The notes beneath the pieces are model-generated. The model was not told the origin of the DNA. It ran no database searches and was given only the letters and a program-made list of their open reading frames with translations. The position numbers were made by a program, and so were the translations under genes. A DNA stretch of 40,674 nt from SIG575 sp045632485 (lineage in GTDB: Bacteria > Bacillota > Clostridia > Oscillospirales > Acutalibacteraceae), in contig JAZQWT010000124.1 in NCBI GenBank assembly GCA_045632485.1, forward strand, positions 1 through 40,674, given 5' to 3'. Below are positions 1-7,868 of the stretch, piece after piece (the first letter of the stretch is position 1; every line of letters begins with the position of its first letter).

Positions 1-1
1 A

Positions 2-1069
2 ATCAGAAAAGAATTCCAGGGCAGACCCACTCCCGTTTACCATTGCGAAAGACTGTCTTCACTTTTCGGCAACTGCCAGATTTATCTTAAACGTGAAGAC
101 CTTAACCACACAGGTGCTCACAAGCTTAACCATTGTATGGGTGAAGGCTTACTTGCAAAATACATGGGCAAGAAAAAAGTTATCGCAGAAACAGGCGCAG
201 GTCAGCACGGTGTTGCACTCGCAACTGCCGCAGCATATTTCGGACTTGAATGTGATATCTATATGGGTGAGGTTGACATTGCAAAACAGCATCCCAACGT
301 TATCAGAATGAAGATGCTCGGTGCAAATGTTATCCCCGTAACTCACGGGCTTAAAACACTTAAAGAAGCAGTTGACGCTGCTTTCGATGCATACAAAAAA
401 GAATACCACGATGCTATCTACTGCATCGGCTCATGCCTCGGTCCTCATCCCTTCCCCATGATGGTAAGAGATTTCCAGTCAGTTATCGGCATCGAAGCAA
501 GAGAACAGTTCAAAGAAATGACAGGTAATATGCCTGACGCAGTTTGTGCTTGCGTTGGCGGTGGTTCAAACTCACTCGGTATGTTCACACCCTTCCTTGC
601 TGACCCCGTTGATATTTACGGTGTTGAACCCCTCGGCAAGGGCGGTAACGTAGGCGACCACGCAGCAACAATGAAATTCGGCACAAAAGGTAAGCTTCAC
701 GGCTTCGAAAGCTACCTTCTTCAGGACGAAAACGGAGAACCCCTCCCCGTTTATTCAATTGCAAGCGGTCTTGACTACCCGGGCGTAGGTCCTGAACATG
801 CATATCTCAAGGATGTAAACAGAGTTCACTACGATGCAGTAACAGACGAAGAAGCAATGGAAGCATTCTTCCTCCTTTCACGTTACGAAGGTATCATCCC
901 TGCAATTGAAAGCTCACACGCAGTTGCATACGCTATCAAATACGCAAAAGAAAAGCAGAGCGGTTCAATCCTTGCTTGTCTTTCAGGACGCGGTGACAAA
1001 GATATCGACTATGTTTACGAGCAGTACGGCTGCGGTGAAAAATTCAACGTTGACAAATACAAGAAATAA
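2..1069 (+). CDS. trpB: Tryptophan synthase beta chain (5' end cut by window edge)
   Basis: PLP enzyme that condenses indole with L-serine to give tryptophan, normally as an alpha2-beta2 complex with TrpA. Reading is open from base 2, so about 40 N-terminal residues are missing compared with the usual length near 395; 355 residues are visible. The PLP lysine lies in REDLNHTGAHKLN (Lys codon 122-124). ETGAGQHG, the phosphate-binding run VGGGSNS and SGLDYPGVGPEH are the usual TrpB1 signatures, which argues against the divergent TrpB2 type. A terminator follows directly and no trpA lies downstream, although trpA often follows trpB. Whether other trp genes lie upstream cannot be seen. Identity is very secure. 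Confidence 0.97.
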   Translation: MRKEFQGRPTPVYHCERLSSLFGNCQIYLKREDLNHTGAHKLNHCMGEGLLAKYMGKKKVIAETGAGQHGVALATAAAYFGLECDIYMGEVDIAKQHPNVIRMKMLGANVIPVTHGLKTLKEAVDAAFDAYKKEYHDAIYCIGSCLGPHPFPMMVRDFQSVIGIEAREQFKEMTGNMPDAVCACVGGGSNSLGMFTPFLADPVDIYGVEPLGKGGNVGDHAATMKFGTKGKLHGFESYLLQDENGEPLPVYSIASGLDYPGVGPEHAYLKDVNRVHYDAVTDEEAMEAFFLLSRYEGIIPAIESSHAVAYAIKYAKEKQSGSILACLSGRGDKDIDYVYEQYGCGEKFNVDKYKK

Positions 1070-1080
1070 AATATCACACA

Positions 1081-1111
1081 AAAAACCTCTCTAAAAAAAG
1101 AGAGGTTTTTT
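1081..1111 (+). terminator. Rho-independent terminator of trpB
   Basis: Inverted repeat of about 12 bp (AAAAACCTCTCT with AGAGAGGTTTTT) around an A-rich loop, followed by a T run, 12 bases after the trpB stop codon. Confidence 0.9.
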
Positions 1112-1155
1112 CACTCATAAATTATAATTTTTTGCTACCATTTTATATATCGCTG

Positions 1156-1184
1156 TTGAATACTTGTTTTTTTTATGATATAAT
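1156..1184 (+). promoter_or_regulatory. Sigma-A promoter for the sialidase-fold gene
   Basis: TTGAAT (1156-1161), a 17-base spacer, then TATAAT (1179-1184) preceded by TG one base upstream (extended -10). The gene start is 27 bases downstream. Confidence 0.75.
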
Positions 1185-1211
1185 CAAAGAAAAAATGAAA
1201 AGGTGAGATTT

Positions 1212-2507
1212 ATGTTCTGGTTTAAAAAGCCTTTTATAAAAAACGTTCCCTACTATTCAATTCCGCAGATTGACCTTGCGGTAAAACCCGAAAATACACC
1301 TGATGAGCTTGATTATCTTTATCACAACACTGTTGTTGACGATTCTTCTGCTTATCTTGGTCACCCTGACTCTATTCTCTTAAACAACGGAAAAATTCTT
1401 ACTTTCTATCCCGAAGGTCACGGTAAAGGCAGAATTATTTCAAAAATTTCAGTTGACGGCGGAAAAACATATACGGAAGAAATTAAAAACCCTCCCGTTT
1501 CATGGGAAAAATCTCTTGAAACTCCCACAGTTTACCGTCTGCAGTTTACAGACGGCAAAGAAAAACTGATTCTCATTTCAGGAAATCCTAAATGGCCTAA
1601 CACTCCCACACCCGGCGGTTTTAACTGCTCAATAAGCGATGACGAGGGTGAAACCTGGTCTGAATTCAAACTTTTCTATGATAATAACTCAGACTATCCG
1701 CTGATTCCCATTGTTTCTATGGCTTCTCTTACAAGGCTTAAAGAAAACGGAAAATTCGTTGACAAATGGATGGCTCTTTTCCATAACAGCAAATTTGAAA
1801 ACTTCAAAACAATTCTCACATTTGACGAAAACGGCGACTACCATTGGTCAAAGCCTGAAAAATATCTTGCTAAATACCGCAAATACGAAACTTATGCAGG
1901 TATCTGTGAGGTTGAAGCAATCCGTTCTGATATGGGAGAGGGCGACGAAATCTGCCTTATTGCACGTTGTAACAAAAAAAGATGTACAAGCCTGCTCATA
2001 TTCTCAAAAGATGAGGGCAAAACATGGTCTGAGCCTGTTGAAGCACCTGTTTCATTAAACGGTGAAAGACACAAAGCAGATTACACCCCTGACGGCAGAC
2101 TTTTCATCACTTTCCGTTCAATTGAAAGAAACAAAGAGGCTTATAAGAAAAATAATGTCGAACCCGTTAAGAGGAACTGGTATTCTGAAGGTTGGGTTGC
2201 ATGGGTAGGTACATTCGACGACCTTAAAAACGGCAAAGAAGGTCAGTACCGTATAAAAATTACTCATACATATCTTGATAATCAGAACGAACCTGCACTC
2301 GCTGCAAACGGTGACACCGGCTACTGCGGAAATGTTGTTCTCCCTGACGGCACAATAGTTACCTCTTCGTACGGAATTTTTTCAACGGAAGAAAAAGAAA
2401 GCGGTAAATACAACACCGATAAAGGTAAGCAAAAACGTAAAACTTCAATCGTATCAAAGAGAATAAACCTTAAAGATACTGATAAAATCTATTTATCACA
2501 ACGTTAA
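1212..2507 (+). CDS. Sialidase-fold (BNR/Asp-box) protein
   Basis: A 431-residue protein with at least three Asp-box (BNR) motifs of the S-x-D-x-G-x-T-W/Y type: SVDGGKTY, SDDEGETW and SKDEGKTW. These mark the six-bladed beta-propeller of sialidases and related glycan-binding or hydrolysing proteins. There is no signal peptide, so it is probably cytoplasmic. I chose ATG at 1212 rather than the in-frame GTG at 1203, because the GTG lies inside the ribosome site AAAAGGTGAG. I do not see a clear F/Y-R-I-P motif near the N-terminus, so true exo-sialidase activity is uncertain. It could act on another glycan or be a lectin-like propeller. It stands alone between its own promoter and a terminator. 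Confidence 0.75.
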   Translation: MFWFKKPFIKNVPYYSIPQIDLAVKPENTPDELDYLYHNTVVDDSSAYLGHPDSILLNNGKILTFYPEGHGKGRIISKISVDGGKTYTEEIKNPPVSWEKSLETPTVYRLQFTDGKEKLILISGNPKWPNTPTPGGFNCSISDDEGETWSEFKLFYDNNSDYPLIPIVSMASLTRLKENGKFVDKWMALFHNSKFENFKTILTFDENGDYHWSKPEKYLAKYRKYETYAGICEVEAIRSDMGEGDEICLIARCNKKRCTSLLIFSKDEGKTWSEPVEAPVSLNGERHKADYTPDGRLFITFRSIERNKEAYKKNNVEPVKRNWYSEGWVAWVGTFDDLKNGKEGQYRIKITHTYLDNQNEPALAANGDTGYCGNVVLPDGTIVTSSYGIFSTEEKESGKYNTDKGKQKRKTSIVSKRINLKDTDKIYLSQR

Positions 2508-2603
2508 AACAATATTAAAAACCCGCAATTCGCTGAGTTCCCCTAAGGAAGTTTTGTTTCTCGAAGCACTTTAAAATGCGAAATTGTGAGTATAAGAAAA
2601 GAC

Positions 2604-2642
2604 TAAAAACACCGATAACGCTGTCGCGTATCGGTGTTTTTT
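2604..2642. terminator. Bidirectional terminator between convergent genes
   Basis: AACACCGATA and TATCGGTGTT form a strong stem flanked by A tracts on the left and T tracts on the right. It serves both the + sialidase-fold gene and the - glycosidase/phosphoesterase operon. The 96 bases before it (2508-2603) show no gene. Confidence 0.85.
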
Positions 2643-2657
2643 AATGCAGGTTTTATT

Positions 2658-3785
2658 TTATGCATCGATTGTTTTTTCCAATAATGTGTTACCTGAATTA
2701 TCGATAGTGAGCATACTGATTTTACCGTCTTTGAGAGTCATCATGGATGCCGCCCATACGCCTGATGCAGCTTTGATTTTGCCACCGTCAAAGAATATGG
2801 GAAGTTCGCCCTCGATGAAATCTGATTTATGGTAATGTCCGCCTACTACAAGGTCCATTTCAAGAGCTTTGAGAGGTGCTGTCCAGTCTTTGCCAAAATG
2901 ATTATCCAATTTCGGATTATGGCTGAATACAATCTTGTATTTACTGTTTTCAAATTCACTCTTCTGAAGACCGGCTATCCAGTTATATTGCTGTTCACGG
3001 TAATTTGCAAAATCTACAAGACCGCTGTATTCCTCGTGGTCGTCTTCCTTGTCTTCGCCAGGATCAAGAACAATTGCACTCAGAGGACCGAATTCAAAAG
3101 TATAATAGAATTCGTTGGTGTCCATTGCAAAATAATTAATCATCTGCGAAGCGAATTCACCTCTTGTTTCATGGTTACCTCTTGTGTAGACAACAGGTAT
3201 TTCACCACCGCTTAAATCGTGCGCATCCTTAAGAATATAGTCTGCAAACTGGTCTTTTGTTATAAGGTCTGACGTTATATCACCAAGATACGCAATAAAA
3301 TCAGGTTTCTCTGTAAAATATTCAAGTGAATCATACATTTGCTTTTCCATATAATGAATATCGGAAATACACAGGATTTTTATATCATCTTCTTTTGGGA
3401 TTCCGCCGAAATTATATTCCTTGCTTTCAACTTTTTTCCCTTTTGAGGCAGCGTAGCCATACTTGAAGCCTACATACTGTGAGCCTACTTTATAATCATT
3501 GCCCTGAAGTTCACTTTTAGGAACAACTACCTTATGAACAGTATCGTCAGTTCTGATAACGCCTGACCTTTCGTCCCACAAAACTTTTTCTTCGCCGTTA
3601 TATGTATATGTCAGATAACCGCTGCCTTTTGTTGATGTTTCCCACACTACGCAGTAATTATCATTTCCACACTCAAAAACAACAGGTTCAACTGAAATGT
3701 TAATAAACCCAATGGGCAAAAAAGAAGCAAGAACTGACCACAAAGCTACGAAAAAACCGCCTATTGCCATGAAAAAAGATGCCAT
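2658..3785 (-). CDS. Membrane-linked calcineurin-like metallophosphoesterase
   Basis: Binuclear-metal phosphoesterase of about 375 residues. The hydrophobic N-terminus (residues 4-30) is an uncleaved signal or membrane anchor, so the enzyme probably faces outside. Residues 31-130 look like the beta-sandwich found in purple-acid-phosphatase relatives. The catalytic domain shows all the expected motifs in order: SDIHY (Asp142, His144), LGDI, GNHE, FSHNP and GGHYH. The start at 3785 is set by the strong site AGGAGGG five bases upstream; a start further upstream would place that site inside the gene. It is the third gene after GH51 and GH3, 36 bases behind GH3, so it is probably co-transcribed. 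The substrate is unknown; a sugar phosphate or phosphorylated glycan would fit the context (inference). Confidence 0.85.
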   Translation of the reverse strand: MASFFMAIGGFFVALWSVLASFLPIGFINISVEPVVFECGNDNYCVVWETSTKGSGYLTYTYNGEEKVLWDERSGVIRTDDTVHKVVVPKSELQGNDYKVGSQYVGFKYGYAASKGKKVESKEYNFGGIPKEDDIKILCISDIHYMEKQMYDSLEYFTEKPDFIAYLGDITSDLITKDQFADYILKDAHDLSGGEIPVVYTRGNHETRGEFASQMINYFAMDTNEFYYTFEFGPLSAIVLDPGEDKEDDHEEYSGLVDFANYREQQYNWIAGLQKSEFENSKYKIVFSHNPKLDNHFGKDWTAPLKALEMDLVVGGHYHKSDFIEGELPIFFDGGKIKAASGVWAASMMTLKDGKISMLTIDNSGNTLLEKTIDA

Positions 3786-3821
3786 AAAAATCCCTCCTGA
3801 AAACAAATTTTATTTTTGATT

Positions 3822-6245
3822 TTAAATTTTGCCTGATTTTAAAATATAGTTAAGTACATTTTTTGCACTTCTCTGCATTTCACCAAGTGTGATACCGTCA
3901 GGCTTACCGTACGTTTCTGTAAGGGATCCGTCATTTGACGCAGATTTGCTTACTGCTGTTTTACCGCCAGGCATAAGCACATCAACCTGAGCACGTACGC
4001 GATAAGCGTTATCTTTAACTTCAGGGAATTCAGGTGACGGTGCATATCTCATCCACCAGTCAGTGATGACATTACCCTCATAACCCCACTCGTTACGCAG
4101 AACGGTTGTGCAGAGCTCGTAGTTATAATGGCTCCATACGCCGTTGATTTTGTTGTAGCTTGTCATAATATTCAGAGGCTTAGCTTCCTTAACGCAGATT
4201 TCAAAGCCTTTGAGATATATTTCACGCAAAGCTCTCTGTGAAACAACTGAATCGTTGTGATTTCTGTTCAATTCCTGATTGTTACAAGCGAAATGCTTGG
4301 GACAGGCTGAACGATTATTTTTCTGAATACCTTTAACGGTTGCAGATGCGATTTTACCGCTGACAAAGGGGTCTTCCGAATAATATTCAAAGTTTCTTCC
4401 GCAAAGATGGCTTCTGTGAATATTCATACCCGGTGCTAAAAGCATATCGGTTTTTCTGTCAGCCATTTCTTTACTTAAAATACTGAAGAGATTTTCCACA
4501 AGCTCTTCATCCCAGGTACAAGCAATTGCAGTACCGCAGGGAAGAAGCGAACAAGATGCCATAAGACGGATACCTGACGGGCCGTCAGTTGTTGTCATTG
4601 CAGGAATGCCTTTATTGCGAAGAGTTTCCGAAACACCGCCTAATGTACCTGCATTACCCTCAGCACCGAGAGAAGAATTCATAAGACCTTCACCGCGTGA
4701 AATTGCTTCCAATTCTTCCGTATCAAGCTGTGCCACAAAGTCATCAAGGGAAACCTTGCCTGATTTTACATCGGCAAGCTTGTAGCCCTTATCCCCTGTC
4801 ATTTCCTTACCTTTGGGGAGATTATCAAGAATAATTTTTCTTAAATCAGTTGTAACTGTGGGAACTTTTTCTTTTGAAAGAACAATTTTTCCGTCTTTTC
4901 CTTCTGCTTTCATACGGTCAAAAGCCATATCGGGCTTTACCGCCATAACCTCTGTGAGAGTTTCAAAAATTTCATCTTTTTCAAGATTAACGGAATAAAC
5001 TTTTTCGTTCTTTTTAACACTTGTGCCGAGATAGAAATTATATTCACCTTTTTCGAGAATATATGAATTTCCGTGACCTGTAACGCCTGAATCGTCAAAA
5101 GATGCGTAAGTATATTTATCGGCACTGATTTCAATTATCTGACTGTCACCGGGCTGTAAAAGCTTTGTTTTCTTAAATCCTGCAAGACTCATCTTTGCTT
5201 TGCCGAGTTTACCCTGAGGTGCAGAAACATAAAGCTGTACCGTTTCTTTACCTGCAACCGCACCTGTGTTTTTAACTTCTGCAGTGAAAGTAATTTTTTC
5301 GCCCGCTTCTTTTGCTTCAACAAAATTAACATCAAACGAAGTATAAGAAAGGCCGAAGCCGAATTCATAAAGAACTTTTTCAGGTGCAAAGGTTTCGAAA
5401 TAACGGTAACCTACATAAATATCTTCAACGTAATTATTGAATTTAAGCTTACCGAAATTATCAGACGAGGGGTAATCTGCATATTTCTTTGCAATGGTAT
5501 CGGTAAGTTTACCTGAGGGATTTACTTTACCTGAAAGCACGTCTGCAACAGCATTACCGCTTTCCATACCGCCCTGCCACGCAATGAGAATTGCAGAAAT
5601 TTTATCGCCGTAAGCGTCAATTTCTTCAAAGTCAATTATATTACCTACATTAAGTACAAGAACGGTCTTTTCGAAAACAGATGTTACTTTATCAAGTAAT
5701 TTCTTTTCTTCATCAGTAAGATAAAAGCTGCCTTTTTTAAGCACATTTTCTCTGTCTTCACCTGATGACCTGCCCAAAACCACAAGTGCAGAATTACTTG
5801 TTTCTTTTGCCTTTTTAATGTCAGAAACAAAAATCGGCATTTCCTTATAGTATCTTGGCCAATGTGCCCAGAAACCGGGGTCAGGGATGTTCTTTTTAGT
5901 TGTGCACCATTGTTTATATTTGTTAATCAAAGCCTTATTGAGATTAAGTCCGCTGTTTTCAAGGCCCTCAATAAGATTTATTTTATATGGTGTACGCACG
6001 TCACCGCCTGAGCCGTTGCCTACATAAAAGTAGTCATACTGGACTCTGCCGAAAACAGCAACGTTATCAGTTTCACTAAAAGGAAGAACTCCTTTGTTTT
6101 TAAGAAGTACACATCCGTCAGCACCACATCTGCGAAGTACAGGCACAAGCTCTTCATTAGCTTTTCCCTCTGCAACTCCCCCATGCTGGTCCTGTGCAAG
6201 TTCTGCACCTGAAATTTTACGGATTAATTTATTGAAAAATCTCAT
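3822..6245 (-). CDS. Glycoside hydrolase family 3, domain-permuted beta-glycosidase
   Basis: An 807-residue enzyme removing terminal beta-linked glucose or xylose from oligosaccharides. The domain order is reversed relative to standard GH3. The (alpha/beta)6 domain comes first (about residues 20-290), then a fibronectin-III-like domain (about 300-420, with GFGLSYTSF at its start). The TIM-barrel domain is last (about 500-800, with DGPSGIR, APGMNIHR, KHFACNNQE and TSYNKINGV). The nucleophile should be Asp729 in NVITDWW. This inverted order is known from beta-glucosidases of Ruminococcus albus and Butyrivibrio. There is no signal peptide, so it should act inside the cell on imported oligosaccharides. 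It starts 9 bases after the GH51 stop and its ribosome site AAGGTGAT overlaps that stop, so the two are coupled. Confidence 0.92.
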   Translation of the reverse strand: MRFFNKLIRKISGAELAQDQHGGVAEGKANEELVPVLRRCGADGCVLLKNKGVLPFSETDNVAVFGRVQYDYFYVGNGSGGDVRTPYKINLIEGLENSGLNLNKALINKYKQWCTTKKNIPDPGFWAHWPRYYKEMPIFVSDIKKAKETSNSALVVLGRSSGEDRENVLKKGSFYLTDEEKKLLDKVTSVFEKTVLVLNVGNIIDFEEIDAYGDKISAILIAWQGGMESGNAVADVLSGKVNPSGKLTDTIAKKYADYPSSDNFGKLKFNNYVEDIYVGYRYFETFAPEKVLYEFGFGLSYTSFDVNFVEAKEAGEKITFTAEVKNTGAVAGKETVQLYVSAPQGKLGKAKMSLAGFKKTKLLQPGDSQIIEISADKYTYASFDDSGVTGHGNSYILEKGEYNFYLGTSVKKNEKVYSVNLEKDEIFETLTEVMAVKPDMAFDRMKAEGKDGKIVLSKEKVPTVTTDLRKIILDNLPKGKEMTGDKGYKLADVKSGKVSLDDFVAQLDTEELEAISRGEGLMNSSLGAEGNAGTLGGVSETLRNKGIPAMTTTDGPSGIRLMASCSLLPCGTAIACTWDEELVENLFSILSKEMADRKTDMLLAPGMNIHRSHLCGRNFEYYSEDPFVSGKIASATVKGIQKNNRSACPKHFACNNQELNRNHNDSVVSQRALREIYLKGFEICVKEAKPLNIMTSYNKINGVWSHYNYELCTTVLRNEWGYEGNVITDWWMRYAPSPEFPEVKDNAYRVRAQVDVLMPGGKTAVSKSASNDGSLTETYGKPDGITLGEMQRSAKNVLNYILKSGKI

Positions 6246-6254
6246 TTAATCACC

Positions 6255-7745
6255 TTATTTTTTGAACCTGATTACATTGAAACTCATTGATTTGAGGTTT
6301 GCAGTGAAAATTCCGTTGTCAGTTACGGGAAGTTCATTTGCATGCATACAAACTGTTTCTTTACCGAAATCGTTTACAAGGAGTTTATCGTAGCCGTCCA
6401 TTGATTCAAAGGAAACAGGCTTGTAACCGTCAAAATCAAGAAGCTTGAAATCAATCACACAATCTTCATTAAGTGAACGATTAACAACAAACACTGCAAC
6501 CTCTTCGTTTTCTTCATCGTAAGTTGCAATTGTTTCAAGATAAGGCACATCTGTGTAATCTTTAGTATCGTATTTAGGACACTCAACAATAGGCTTGATG
6601 GATTCGCCACGAGCATATTTTGACATTCTTTCAAAAGGCCAGAATGTTGTCTGACGGAAAACTCCGCCACCTGTTTTAGTAAAAATAGGTGCGATAACAT
6701 TTACAAGCTGTGCAATACATGCAACCTTGATTCTGTCTGCATGACGAAGAAGTGTGATAAGCATACAAGCTGCCACAAGTGCATCTTCAAAGTTATAGAT
6801 ATCTTCAAGAAGAGGCGGTGCGATTGACCATTTTTCAAAAGGTGCACCCCATGAATGATACCATACATTCCATTCATCGAATGAAAGCATGATTTTTTTC
6901 TTACTGCGTTTTTTTGCTTTTACATAGTCACAGGCACAGATTACGCTGTAAATAAATTCATCAAGCTCTGTTGAAAGAGCAAGGAAAGTTTCTGTATCTT
7001 TTGCACTGTTGCCGTAATACTGGTGAAGCGAAAGGTAATCAACGCTATCGTAAGCAATATCAAGAGCAGTTGTTTCCCATTCACCGAAAGTTTTCTGATT
7101 TCTGCTTGAAGAACCGCAGAGAACAGTTTCAATTGAGGGGTCAACCCATTTCATAAGCTTTGATGCTTCAAGTGCAGTTCTGCCGTATTCGTAAGCAGTT
7201 TTTGCACCCATCTGCCAGTTACCGTCCATTTCATTGCCGAGACACCAGAGTTTAACATCCCACGGTTTTTCATAGCCGTGTTCTTTTCTCATTGCAGCAT
7301 ATTTTGTATTGGTGTTAAGGTTACAGTATTCAACAAGTGCACGTGCTTCGTCAGGACCGCGTGTACCGAGATTTACTGCCATCATAGGAGCAGTATTTGC
7401 TTTTTTACACCATTTCATAAATTCATTTGTACCGAATGTGTTAGGCTCGGTTGTGCCCCATGCAAGGTCAAGTCGCTGAGGTCTTTTTTCAACGGGACCA
7501 ACACCGTCTTCCCAATCGTAGCCTGAAACAAAGTTACCGCCCGGATAACGGACAACAGGCACATCAAGTTCATTTACAAGTTTTATAACGTCGCCTCTGA
7601 AGCCATCTTCGTCTGCAGTTTCGTGGCCGGGCTCATAAATACCGCCGTAAACAGCACGACCCAGATGTTCAACAAAAGAACCGAACATTCTTCTGTCAAT
7701 ACTGCCGACTTTAAGTTCTTTTGCAATAGTCATTTTAGCTTTCAT
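6255..7745 (-). CDS. GH51 alpha-L-arabinofuranosidase, intracellular
   Basis: A 496-residue retaining enzyme that releases alpha-L-arabinofuranose from arabinoxylan- or arabinan-derived oligosaccharides. GH51 marks: FGSFVEHLGRAVYGGIYEPG near the N-terminus, RYPGGNFVSGYDW, the acid/base Glu172 in WCLGNEMDG and the nucleophile Glu291 in SFDEWNVWY. A C-terminal beta domain follows. No signal peptide is present. ATG at 7745 is chosen because GGGAGGTTTT sits just upstream; the reading frame continues further 5' but without a better site. It is the first gene of a GH51-GH3-phosphoesterase operon with its own promoter. Pairing with GH3 suggests stepwise trimming of hemicellulose oligomers in the cytoplasm. 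Confidence 0.95.
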   Translation of the reverse strand: MKAKMTIAKELKVGSIDRRMFGSFVEHLGRAVYGGIYEPGHETADEDGFRGDVIKLVNELDVPVVRYPGGNFVSGYDWEDGVGPVEKRPQRLDLAWGTTEPNTFGTNEFMKWCKKANTAPMMAVNLGTRGPDEARALVEYCNLNTNTKYAAMRKEHGYEKPWDVKLWCLGNEMDGNWQMGAKTAYEYGRTALEASKLMKWVDPSIETVLCGSSSRNQKTFGEWETTALDIAYDSVDYLSLHQYYGNSAKDTETFLALSTELDEFIYSVICACDYVKAKKRSKKKIMLSFDEWNVWYHSWGAPFEKWSIAPPLLEDIYNFEDALVAACMLITLLRHADRIKVACIAQLVNVIAPIFTKTGGGVFRQTTFWPFERMSKYARGESIKPIVECPKYDTKDYTDVPYLETIATYDEENEEVAVFVVNRSLNEDCVIDFKLLDFDGYKPVSFESMDGYDKLLVNDFGKETVCMHANELPVTDNGIFTANLKSMSFNVIRFKK

Positions 7746-7777
7746 AAATACAAAACCTCCCTGGTTTTTATAGAATA

Positions 7778-7807
7778 AGTATATCACAGCATTTACATTT
7801 ATTTCAA
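7778..7807 (-). promoter_or_regulatory. Promoter of the GH51 operon
   Basis: On the - strand: TTGAAA (7802-7807), 18 bases, TATACT (7778-7783). It lies 33 bases upstream of the GH51 start. Confidence 0.7.
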
Positions 7808-7815
7808 TAAAAATC

Positions 7816-7853
7816 AACAAAAAAATGCGTGTTTCCCGAAAGAAACACGCATT
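7816..7853 (-). terminator. Terminator of the trxB/ceramidase-like operon
   Basis: Perfect 12-bp stem AATGCGTGTTTC / GAAACACGCATT with a 6-base loop, followed on the - strand by seven T residues, 16 bases after the stop of the ceramidase-like gene. Confidence 0.9.
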
Positions 7854-7868
7854 CTGTATTACAGTATG

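Noticed and set aside
2527..2541. AATTCGCTGAGTTCC also occurs inverted at 23111-23125
   Set aside because: A 15-base match between two places in a 40-kb window on either strand is expected about once by chance, and the flanks do not match.
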